NCBI GenBank assembly: GCA_963573305.1
Contig: OY754327.1
Span: 179,436,386 to 179,500,385 of the forward strand
Source of the DNA: Pyrrhosoma nymphula
Lineage: Eukaryota; Arthropoda; Insecta; Odonata; Coenagrionidae
DNA length: 64,000 nucleotides
Direction of reading: 5' to 3'
Below the pieces are notes generated by a model. That model was given only the letters and a program-made list of their open reading frames with translations. It had not been told where the DNA came from and searched no databases. This document shows, one piece after another, positions 51,484-62,400 of this stretch. A program made the position numbers and the translations under genes. The first letter of the stretch is position 1. Every line of letters begins with the position of its first letter.

Positions 51484-52274
51484 ACCATGCTTTACGTTAA
51501 AGTAATCTACTGGTTAAATTAGGTTTTATTGAAAGCCAGAGAAAATCCTTCAGATAATTTACACGTGCAGGATCCTATCTGCTTCTAGTAAGTCTTCTTT
51601 CATCTCCGCGTACGTCCTACTCTACTTCATTCCGTCCATAAAACCTATTCTCTATCTACCCCATCCCCGAAATTCTTCCCTCTATCACGTCCTTGAGCAA
51701 CGAATCGACCCTCATCACCACTTCCAGCCACCTACCCTGCCTCCCCCTTATCTCATCCAGAAGTTTCCTCTTCTCACCAACCATGTCAAGCACTTCCTCA
51801 TTTGTCTTCTTTTCCGTCCATCGCGCCTTCTCCATCCTCCTCCATACCCACTTCTCGAATGCCTGCAGCCTTATCTCGTTCTCTTTTTTCTCATAGTCCA
51901 CGTTTCTGCTCCGCACAACGCTACACTCCATATCAAGCTCTTCACCAGCCTCTTCTTAATATTAGTTCCCTGTCACCACGTCCGATGTAATACTAAACGC
52001 TTCCTTCGCTAACGCTATTCTCCTCCTAATGTCTTTGCTACTCAGCCCATTTTTTTCTAGCGTACTGCCCAAGTAATTAAAAAATTTTACTCGCTCCAGT
52101 TTGTGCCTTCCCACTTTAATGACCAGCCTCGCTTCCTTTGTTCTAGACAATTTCATTACTTTTGTTTTCTAATGATTTATCTTCATTCCGTATTTCCCGC
52201 ACAGAAATTCTAATGCATCTACTAAAGCTTGTAATCGCGTCGAAGATCAAAACACGACCATGAACCATGCTTTA
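51484..52274 (-). mobile_element. 5'-truncated LINE (family B) with perfect TSD
   Basis: A minus-strand non-LTR fragment of about 770 bp between perfect 11-bp direct repeats ACCATGCTTTA at 51484-51494 and 52264-52274. It carries the same C-terminal reverse-transcriptase region as the 22.5- and 53.4-kb copies but is more diverged. The coding part is broken into two frames, 51962-52156 (with FNYLGSTLEKNG) and 51656-51931 (with LQAFEKWVWRRMEKARW and DMVGEKRKLLDEI). The YGAETWTL region is lost at the frameshift between them. The 3' end is at the low coordinate. Confidence 0.85.
51656..52156 (-). pseudogene. LINE reverse transcriptase C-terminal fragment, frameshifted
   Basis: Two minus-strand frames separated by about 30 bases match consecutive parts of the longer reverse transcriptase at 53511-54470. 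The upstream piece has the KEARLVIKVG and RRRIALAKEAFS segments. The downstream piece has the WRRMEK, WTEKKTNEEVLDMVGE and QGRWLEVVMR segments. The catalytic domain was never present because of the 5' truncation. Non-functional. Confidence 0.8.
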
Positions 52275-53399
52275 GATCATATTTTGAAATTGCATAAAAG
52301 ACTCCCTCTGACGATCATGAATTTTTTTCTTTGAAAGCAGAAATCGAAGACAGGTACCTCAGTATGTGCCATAAATCAATATTTCTTAAAGTTACTGCGT
52401 TAAATACTACATGCGAGTGGCTACTACTTTTATCTTTTATGTTTTGCGGAGTAATTAATACGAGGTTTAATTAAAATGTTTCCAGTTTTGTTTGTTCATA
52501 GTCAAGGAAGGATAAAAAATCTGCACGAATTGAAGGCAACATAGTGACACAATAAGCATAAAACCGGCCGTTATCGGGAACCGTAGTAATGATAAGTGTT
52601 AAGTATGAAAATGGTAAGAATACGGAACATTAGGATGAAAACAGACTTGAAGTATTCCTAGACGGTGGAGGATGGGTGGGAGTTCAGAATGAGAAGGGAG
52701 ATTGGAGAAGAGAACAGCAAGAAAGTCACGACGAGGCGTGTAAGGACGTCTTGAGTGAGCAGAGGTGAAGGCTCAAGAGCAGGGATCCGTGGAGAGGGCG
52801 CTGAGGACAAGGACGAAAGAGGGAGGAAGAAGTACGTGAGAAAGAACGAGAAGAGGCGAAAATGCAAATTACGGTTTGCAAGGTAAGATGAGGCCCGTTA
52901 CAACGTACAAAATATTCCAACAGAGAAGAAAATCACATTTCAAAAAGTAGCGCATGCAACGGCATTAAGATATTTACTAATGACACAGATTAAGCCATTA
53001 ACACAATAAGAAACCTTCCTGAAGACCTTGCATTATTATATGAATTGTATTATCTTTATCTATGTATTAGGAAAGAAGGCTTGATTTTATTGTGCTTTTT
53101 CCAGAGTTTATTCCTTATTTTGCTGACCTCAAATACATTTTGAAGATAGTAATACAGTTCATAATATTATCATTTGGTTACGATGATATTATTACGCAGA
53201 GAAAACTATAAAACCTGCATTTATGCCCAAATATTTCCACCACCAAGAAAATCATCTCAAGCAATATTTCACGACCTTATAGGGAAAGACAGAATTTCTC
53301 TCACACATTAAGTAAAACACGTCAAGCTTAACCCGCTAAATGATTCAATCGTGGCGAAGAGAACGGTTGGAAAATAATCAGGGGGGCCCTAACATTCAG
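52275..53399. other. AT-rich DNA between two LINE copies
   Basis: No feature supported. A GA-biased patch at 52660-52860 yields a spurious minus-strand frame. Confidence 0.5.
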
Positions 53400-54514
53400 C
53401 TTCGGCATATTCATTCATTCATTACAGTAATCTACCGGTTAGAGGTAGGTTGTGATGAAAGTCAGAGAATATCCAACGAACTCTTACACATGCTGTGCCC
53501 TTTCTACCTCTTATATTTCTTTCTTCATCTCAGCATAAGTCCTACCTTTCTTCATCCCGTCCATAAAACCAATTCTCTTCCTTCCCCTTCCCCGCTTACC
53601 CAACATCCTTCCCTCTATCACGGCCTTCAGCAAACCATCGTACCTCATTACCCCTTCCAGCCACCTACCCTGTCCTTCCCTAATCTCATCTATAAGTTTC
53701 CTCTCCTCGCCCACCATGTCAAGCACTTCCTCATTTGTCTTCCTTTCCGTCCAACGCACCTTCTCCATCCTCCTCCACACCCACATCTCAAAAGCCTTCA
53801 GCCTATTTTCGTCTTCCTTTCTCAAGGTCCACGTTTCTGCCCCATACAACGCCACACTCCATATCAAGCTCTTCACTAGCCTCTTTTTTACATCCTTACT
53901 TAAGGTCCCCGTCATCAGCTCCCTTCTATTATTGAACGCTTCCTTCGCTAGCGCTATTCTCCTCCTTATGTCTTTGCTACTATGTCCTCTTTCTTCTAGC
54001 GTACTACCCAAGTAATTAAATTGTTCTACTTGCTCCATTTTGTGACCTCCTACTCTTATCACCAGCTTCGCTTTCTTTGTCCTATAGAATCTCATTACTT
54101 TTGTTTTCCTATTATTTATCTTCATTCCGTATTTCTCACACTGCTTTTCCAGTGCATCTACTAAAGTTTGCAGTCCTTTCGATGACCGACTCACCAACGC
54201 CTGGTCGTCTGCGAATCTAACCGACTTTACCCACTGGCCTCCTACTTTCATTCCCACATCTACCTCATCCCATGCCTCTCTTACCATTTCCTCAGCATAG
54301 ATGTTAAAAAGTAAAGGCGACAACGGGAACCCTTGCCTCACCCCGCGACCTATAACTGCCCACCCTGATGCACCGTCCGCTACCCTTACCTGAGCCCTCT
54401 GCCCCATATATAAGTTTCGGATGAGTCTCCTATCACGCCAATCTATTCCTATTTTCCCCAGTATCTGCATCAGTTTCTCCCATTTTACTCTGTCAAACGC
54501 CTCTTCGGCATATT
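53400..54514 (-). mobile_element. 5'-truncated LINE (family B), best-preserved copy
   Basis: About 1.1 kb on the minus strand between perfect 12-bp direct repeats CTTCGGCATATT at 53400-53411 and 54503-54514. The 3' tail consists of ATGA-type repeats (CATTCATTCATTACAG on the plus strand), a microsatellite-like end common in RTE-like elements. The 5' end is cut within the reverse transcriptase, just before motif A. The coding part is open throughout. The perfect target duplication and open frame suggest a fairly recent insertion, although it was dead on arrival because of the truncation. Confidence 0.9.
53511..54470 (-). pseudogene. LINE reverse transcriptase, C-terminal 319 codons
   Basis: The open frame starts upstream of the first ATG, from about 54502, and includes AFDRVKWEKL from motif A. 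It then shows motif B GVRQGFPLSPLLFNIYAEEM, motif C RFADDQALVSR with the catalytic Asp-Asp, the GMKINNRKTKVM segment, FNYLGSTLEE, YGAETWTL, WVWRRMEKVRWTERKTNEE and a basic GKRGRGRKRIGF tail. The product would be the palm, thumb and tail of a LINE reverse transcriptase without endonuclease or fingers. The stop TAA replaces a CTA present in the 22.5-kb copy, so the original protein probably continued further. The ATG at 54470 is not a natural start. Confidence 0.85.
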
Positions 54515-56236
54515 GCCGTAAAAAATAATATCAGAAAAAAACCTTTAATATTTGTAAACGGAAGTTGTGTTACTTACTAAGATTTTGTAGAGCTCAGATG
54601 GAGGCTTCATAACAACGGAGGCTTACCTGCAAAAAAAAAGAAATTTTTTAAAACATTAAACTAAGACTTTTACTATAACAACACGAAGATAATAAGTGAA
54701 CCCTTAACTAGGAGGTGTTTTGTATATTTGGCTTGTATATTACAGAGTATTTTGGTTGCAAAAGTTATTAATGTGTCAATTTGAACAATTATAATTGCAG
54801 ACCAATTAACTGCATGTTTATCACTGCAGATTCTGCATGAAATATCCTTATACTAATAATATACATACAATATTAATCTATTTCCATGGAAAAAGTATCA
54901 GTAATAACATGCATTTCATTTAGATTAAACATTATTAAAAATTATACATGACCGCAAAAATTCAAATGAAATTATATTGGCTAAAAATAAGTGTGACACT
55001 CTTCTGATATCGTTCATTTAACAATAGCTTTATTTATTACAAGATATAATATACTAAAGTTAATTTAACACAGTAGTCTAAATGCTGTTTTAGGACCGGT
55101 TAGACAGCAAACCGATATTCTAATTCGGTTAAACAGTGAAATAAGAACAAAAAAGTCAGGATTTCGTTTTTTAATATTTTTTTTATTATTTATCAACAGC
55201 AATATATTAGATTGATGTCAACAAAGAGAAATTCATTGGCTGAAATAATAAATATCTTCACTTGAACTTTAAACTAGTACTTTCAAACTAAAACTTGGAA
55301 GCTTTATTGTCTTCACGCAATCTTTCTTCTCAAGGAAACAATGACAATAGCATGGAAAGCCAGATGTCCGCGTCAAAATGGAAAAATCTATCAATATAAA
55401 ATAGCCTTCGTGTTTGACATGGTATGGTAGGAAGGAAAGGAAGGAAGTGCGTGATGAGGGAGAGGAAAAGGTTACCGAGAACTGGGCGGAGGAACGCCGA
55501 GAGGATGAGAGAGGATTCCACGCTTCCCCTTGGATGGCAGTGACCCCGCCACATAGCTGTGCGCCGCGGAATCACGAAGCACCGAGAGGGCAGGGGTGGG
55601 CGGGCGGGTCGGTGCATAGAGGAGAGAGAGAAAATATTTACTATTTGCAAGTACTTTGCAAATATCTATTTTCACTCCTTGAAAGACGCCAGCAATGAAA
55701 GGTATTCGTGAGGGTTCCATCTACTCTCAGAGAATTGGACTCGGGAATTGGATAATTGGCGAATATGAAGATAGAATTCAGACCCACCACGTGAGAATTC
55801 GCCCATTTCAATATCTGTCTGCTCGAGGATAAATAAATCAAGAGAAATATAAATCTATTGCTCTGAAGAGAAAACACGACAAATAAAGGGATATACAGAC
55901 ATCATAAAAATCTTTTGGCTCACGGGATGAAGTGAAATTTTATGGAACTTGGAAACTATGGTAATACAAGGGTTCCAAGGAAATTCAACGGTATAACTAA
56001 GCATAAATCGTCATTAAAATTGCAAAAGTTTGAGCATAATCTTTCGGAAATAAATTAAATGAAATATAAAATTTAATGCAAAAGAAGTCCGACGGATAAT
56101 TAAAAGGAAGGCTTATCGAATAAAAAGCAGAAATTTTATTTTTTTAAATGTCCTTGACCTCTAAGAATAAAAGAAAACTTTAAAAGCAATATTTGGGAAA
56201 CACTATAACACCCAGCAGCTAAAAACAAAAGACATC

Positions 56237-56276
56237 GAAACCAGGTTCCACTCGGAAGAAAGTGGAACCTGGTTTC
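56237..56276. repeat. Perfect 16-bp inverted repeat
   Basis: GAAACCAGGTTCCACT and its exact reverse complement AGTGGAACCTGGTTTC, separated by an 8-nt loop. A partial third copy (AGAACCTGGAAAC) follows at once. There is no U-run or coding context to suggest a transcription terminator. Confidence 0.85.
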
Positions 56277-58464
56277 AAGAACCTGGAAACAAGAATTTCA
56301 TAAGTATCACAGAAAAACCACTTGCAAAATGAACTTCCACCATCCCGTTTCTTTATTCTTTACGCAACTCCAAATACGTAAACTACCAATACCATCTGCT
56401 AATGTGTCGACAGTGAATAGTTGTGCTCGTTAACCTGAGAACTGAAAATGTCCCTGCTCCAAGACATACGGGTCAGCTTGATACACCCCCTCTAAAAGCC
56501 ACCAAGTGCTCACTATTCCCTTCTCAAATTCTACACCCGGCAGCCGCGCCCTCTTCGCATCCCCCCCGCCACCGTCGTCGTCTTGGACCGCGGCTGCTCA
56601 ACTAGGTCAGAGCGGCGAGGGAGAATGAGGCGTATCGAGAGATGGGGGTGAGGGAAGGGAAGGGAAAGGAGACGGCCATGTCAAGGTGGACCTGAAAAAG
56701 CAGCGCGCATTCGATCTCGAAGCTCCTCCCCACCCTAACACCACCCTCCGCTCCTTGCATCCAACGACGTCAGCGTCTCCATATGAGCACTCCTATTTCC
56801 CTTCCCGTAAACATTTTCCCGCGAGTACATTTACCTTTTCCCCTTGAAGCAGGCTACCCATTTTCACATATTGCACCATACAGCGCTCTCCTACCTCATT
56901 ACCTGGCGTAGATTTCTTCTTCGTGCATTCGATTCGATACGCGGACACGATAGCTCATCACCTACGTTGACTAATTGGGATGTGTGCCGAATGTCGAACC
57001 GCGGACCTTCGGAGTGGACACTTTAGGAATATGTTCCCCTTCATTGATTTATCTGCAGAATGGGTTTGTATCCGTACTGGTTGTCCATCGTTTCCCATGA
57101 AAAAAATGCCAACAGTATCGGAAAATCAAGTAACAGAAAAGAAAGTATAGAAATATTATCCTCTATGGTCTACGGTTTACTTTGAGATCCACGTCTAGAG
57201 TGCACCAGATCATTCCAGACCATGCACTAAAGCGTCGAAATAAAAAATCTGTATAATAATTCTCTATGACTATTCGATTTCAACCACCAAGTGTTAAGTT
57301 AAAACACCAAAAGAAATTGAACAGTTAAGTTTGACATGCCCCCTCGGGGCTTCGCCGCTCTGACAATCTCAAATCGTACAAACGCATTTTAAGAATCGAA
57401 TATGGTATTCCGGATTTTAAACCAAACTGCCGAGAGCATCAAGGGCATATAAAGCTGTTCGCGATGTGCAAATGAGACGGCAATTCTTTGAAAATAGGTA
57501 CCTTTTTTAACAAATTGTTTCTTCCTAACGCTTTTGCAATGAAAATTTACAGATAAGTCTAAAATTCCGCGACATTAACTTCAGCCGTACCAGCCGCTGA
57601 GGAAACATAAATACGTGAATTTCGCAGAGAAAAATACAACAATGCGCCGAGAGGCTGACTATTTGTTCTTTTTGAATTTCACCAATTACTTCTCTTTTTG
57701 TATCTTGAAAAGAAGATAGGCTCGATAGAAAGATGTTGGGGAAGGAATAAAATCAAATGAGTACCTCTACTCGCACTGTGCGGACGCTGAAAAACATATA
57801 ATTTCACAAAAATATAGGTCATTCTTCTCTTTAGCTGCCTCAAAGGAAAAATAAATTCAAACAAAGAATTGAAGGTAAAAATACTAGGTTTAAACAGATT
57901 ATCAGACCAAATACAAAAGCGTGATTGCAAGCGAGACAAGAAATCAACACAGAGGAAGAGTAAAAAGGTGAATGTTTGGAGAACGATCGAATATAAATGC
58001 TACAATAGAGGCGCATAAGACGGAGGAAGATTGGAGGAAGACTGGAGGACTGATGATGAAAGAAGTAAGCGGCATACGCCACGAAAAAGAAGGTGAGTTA
58101 GACGGGAGTTAAATGGGGCGACTGGCTTCGAGAAGAATATGAGGAACTCGCTAAACGGCGAAAACAAATATATACGACAAAAGCCACTCAAGAGACGATA
58201 ATTGTTAGCTGATGGGTGTTTCGGCCACCAAGCGTCGTGGCCTATGTTTCGGCATAATTGAGAGAGAGAGAGAGAGATCGCCAGGTGTCGTGGCCTATTG
58301 GAGAAAACGCCCTCTATTGTCGGCTGCTAAAAGTGCAGTGGTGACGAACGGTGCTGACGGCCGAAGGGAGAGGACGTATGCTGAGGTATACGACAAAGGT
58401 AGAAACAATACTGGGGCGTTCTCTCTCTCTATCTCATTCCAGTAGTTTAAAAATACAGTCCATT

Positions 58465-58540
58465 TAATCATTTTGGGGCAATAATTAATTGCCATAAAAC
58501 GGCAATATATTGCCTAAACAATGGGCACTAAAAATGATTA
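58465..58540. repeat. Nested palindrome
   Basis: The outer arms TAATCATTTT (58465-58474) and AAAATGATTA (58531-58540) enclose an imperfect palindrome GGCAATAATTAATTGCC and a perfect one GGCAATATATTGCC. It may be a tiny fold-back remnant. Confidence 0.55.
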
Positions 58541-59225
58541 TGCCCTACATATAAGGATTAGTGACGTCTAGTCATTTCAAAGAAAAGCCTATGACAGCGA
58601 TAAGAAAAACAGGAATTGAGTAAAAGTTTAGATTGAGCTTCTTCAAATAAGTGCAACTTCATGGAGAATATAAAGACAAGCATGATGATAAAATGCAACG
58701 CAGGATGAAAAAATGCGACTGGCAAAATTACACAGAATAGGAGGAAGCGTGTAGTGGAGAATAAAATTTTGGGAGGGCAGCTCAAATACAAGCGAAAATA
58801 TGGCAAATATGTCCCGAAAAACAAAATGCGTTGAAAAATATCAAGGACCTTTTGCAAAAAACCTTCAGGGAAGAAGAATGATCCACGTATGTTTCTTTTT
58901 CGCCTTCAGTCATTATCCATTCACAGATATGAACAGTAAACATTGAAGGATGGCTTTTCCACACTCTTCATGCTGACACAAAAATACTCAACATATCATG
59001 TGCCTTTATATTTATTATCTCACTATTTCACAATAAACCGTAATAATTACCGCAGTTCTATGAACTATCAGTGACTTTCACTCCCAACATTCTTTTTTTA
59101 CTCTTCCAGCTTTACCCCTTTCCAAACGTGGCACATAACTTTCCTCCCGCCAAATTATCAAGTCAAAGCAACAAAAACCTCAAGAATGAAGATATTCATG
59201 CCTGCCGCAAATACGGCGATGAAAT

Positions 59226-59417
59226 AACGGAGAAATTGTCACAGGAAAAAATCGGCCTGGACCGGGTATCGAACCACGGACCTACGGCTTGCCGGGACAG
59301 TGCGCAACCACTATGTGCCTGGGTAGCGTAGTGGTCTGCGCATTGGTCCGGGACGCCAAAGGTCTGTGGTTCGATTCCAGGTCCAGGTCGATTTTTTCCT
59401 GAGGCAGTTTCTCCGTT
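59226..59417. mobile_element. Two tRNA-like SINE units head to head
   Basis: A 190-bp imperfect inverted repeat. The plus-strand half has an A-box-like GGTAGCGTAGTGGTCTGCGC and a perfect B box GGTTCGATTCC at 59368-59378. The minus-strand half has GGTTCGATACC (plus-strand 59265-59275) and a degenerate A region (CATAGTGGTTGCGC). The outer arms, ending AACGGAGAAA on the left and TTTCTCCGTT on the right, continue the homology into the non-tRNA part (CGATTTTTTCCTG). The two units meet near 59315, with tRNA heads facing each other and transcription directed outward. Confidence 0.7.
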
Positions 59418-62400
59418 AAAAAGCTCAAGAACATTTGCCCCTCCGTCTTGTCATGTGTTTTATAAAAAAAATATTTTCCACCCTCCTAAATGTATTTCCA
59501 TCAACCTGATATAAATTTTTACCTCTTCCCTGATTTGTTCACTTGATTGTGACGCAGGCCAATGCAAAGCACAGCTCATCAATGATAAGAGTGAGGAATA
59601 CTCATACTCCTGTCAAATATTTAATTCACTTTCATTTTTCACTGTAGACGACTTTCAATAATTATACCATTTATTATGCTGCGCATGGTGATGTAAGCAT
59701 CCAGTACATAATTTAGTTGTGAACTAGAATATGAGGTCATTGAGCGACGGTTAAATCGAAATAACGCCTTTCATTTTTGCTATTTTACTCGGTTGTTCTC
59801 AGCTTCTTAGGCACTTTTATCGCCACTTTTTCTTTATCTACAGCATATGTCTTAGCTTAAATTCAAAGAAAGCCCCTCGTTCATCTCACACTCGCTGGAT
59901 GGAATCTGAACTGCTAAAATTCAGCTAATGTCCAAAGCGGCGCCGTTTTAACATATGTAGTCGAATTTCTGGAAAGGAAGAGTGGAAGAGGGCAGTTGTG
60001 GTGGGAGGAAAAATGGATTGACATAGAGACGAGAGTGAGAACGTGAACCTAGGGAAAAGAAGGTGCATGGAGATACTTATAGGCCCATTGGACGGAATAT
60101 AGGTGATTCTGAGGAAGATATGCAAAGACTCTGAAGAAGGGGAGGTGAAGATGCATTCAGAAATGGGTGTCAGGAGTTCAACGATACGCAGCAATGATAG
60201 AAATATTTACTGAGAATAATTAAGTTTCCTGGAAAAACAGTTGGAAAATAGCGAGAGAGTATTAAAACGTGTTTTCGTTACTGATTTTTGCGACTGAGAA
60301 TAATTGTGAGAAAAATAAGGACACGATAAACGGCATCTATCATGGATTGTTCAAATTTCTAATCACTTTAATCTAAACTTTTTTCTATTTTCATGACACT
60401 TTTATCAATTCAATATTTGGCAAGTGAGTAAAGTTATCCTTCAATATCGTAGAATTTATGCCAACCTGTTCCGGAATTTTACTTCTCCAGCACTGTTTCA
60501 GAATTAAGAACCAATTACCTATTTCTATTCACTTTTATTTTCATCTGCCTATGGCATCACTTTCACATTCTATTGCATTTTATATATTACAGGATAAATT
60601 TCATATCAAACGACTTCACACCCATGTTTGCATTAAAATAAACCCCGTGCACCAAGGCTAATACTGAAATTAAACTTTACATCGGTTTGGAATGTGAGAT
60701 TTACATGAAAAAATCGATATCAATTTCTACGTTTTAAGCTACTAAAATTAATTTATGAGTCAAAGATTTATTTAGCAAACAATTTCTTACTTCGTATTTA
60801 AAATGTAAGCAGGTCAAAAATTGAGTTTCTCTAGCCCCTTCGCATTCATGAACTAGATTAAAAACGCTGCAACGGTGATCTTAAGGGTGGCGTTGATTAC
60901 AGCTCTCACAATTGGTTGAAATCTAGGCCACATCTTCACTTGAATCCCGCATCGAATGCAGCGTCCGTCCTCGAAAATACAGATCCCGAGATTCATTAAT
61001 GAAATCCAGTTTGATGAAATAATGTGGCCAAGTACTTGAAGAAATTAATGAGAAACAATTGAAGAGATTGAATCATTGGAACCAAATGAAAGTAAAACAG
61101 CCGAGCACACTTGAAAAAATACTGATGTTCATGAACCACCCGCGCCTACCGATACTTCCTTGATATTTTCTTGAAACTGGGAACAATACACGCCACCACT
61201 TTGAACGAAGATGGCTTTGAAATTCTATAGCTTAGTAATTTAGAGAACCCTACTACTTTTACCGTAATAATAGTGAATGGAATTGTTTGGAAGTACGAGT
61301 TTTTTGGAAACGAGTGTTTGGAATACGTTCTAGTCGAAGAGATGGTTCTAATTAGGAACGGAACAAATACCATCTAAATTTAATTATTTGTTTGGGTATT
61401 ACATCGATAAAGGGTAGGGACGATTCCATCATTGGCCAAAAGTAAAAGCTATTTCAAATAATAAGACAATAACGAATCAACTCTTTAAATGGAATGACGA
61501 GGTGATCATGGCGTGGATTGAGCATTATTTGCATGTTGACTGCGAAAACATACAAGGATTCTGATCCCCACTCCATTTCTTTCTCCCTTAAACCCTACCC
61601 AAGTCTCGTTCACGCCTAAGAACAAAACGCGGAGAGAGAGAACATTTTAGGAGAGGATGGAAAAATAAGGGGGACACGCGAAAGCGAAAAGAAAAAAAAT
61701 CGCCCGAGCAAGAACTAAACCTGAGCGTCAAAACCACACACGGATTGGATGCAGAGGGAGGGGCGGAAGCAAATCATGGATGAGAGGGCGGCGGAGGCAC
61801 GGGATGAGAAACTATTCCATGCAGAGCGCGCGAGAGGGGAGACGGGAGCATGCGGCGGCGCGGGGGAGGGGGAGTAGGAGGCGGGAGGGACCTCCTCTTT
61901 GGGAGGGCGAGGGAGTGGGGGGCGGAGGTTGAGGGGGCGCCGCGGTTGTTGCTGTCCCGTGAGCTGAAGTTCGGATCGCGAGTGAAAGCACTCTCGCATT
62001 GGGGGAGGGTGGCGAGGAAACGGGGCAGGGCGGGCAGAGGGAGAGAATATTGGAAGCAGAAAATGGTGGGAAAAGAGAATGGAATTGGATTGAGAAAATG
62101 CATATGAAATGAAGCCGTGCTGCGTCGTCACAGGAGAAACATGTGGGAAAAAGGGAATCCCCGTCTATCCTCTGTGTGCGTGGGGGGCATGGTGGAAGTC
62201 GTCAAGGTGTAACGCGGGAGGACGAGTGGGATTCCAACCATGGGAATCACTCTGAGAAATGAAAGTAAATATGGACGCGTATCAGTGGAAGGTAAAAGCT
62301 TTGGTTTCCGTCACCAAAAAACAAATATTTTCGTTGAAAAAGAGACGCATTCGCAATAGAGGAACAATAATTTTCTGATAATGTTCACGGACATCGATGC

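Larger units (their letters stand above)
54515..59225. other. No gene seen
   Basis: AT-rich. It contains the perfect hairpin at 56237-56276 and the nested palindrome at 58465-58540, listed separately, and a GA dinucleotide run near 58259-58277. Around 55090-55140 the motif CGGTTARACAG occurs twice beside a small hairpin (AACCGA/TTCGGTT). Confidence 0.45.

Noticed and set aside
53340..53879. Plus-strand 179-codon frame over the LINE copy
   Set aside because: Antisense shadow of the reverse-transcriptase coding sequence; the same holds for plus-strand frames at 22605-23124, 31984-32309, 34903-35197 and 51693-51990.
56980..57030. Minus-strand segment resembling the B-box region of the 59.3-kb SINE
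   Set aside because: Similarity covers only about 25 bp around the B box, too short to call a SINE copy.
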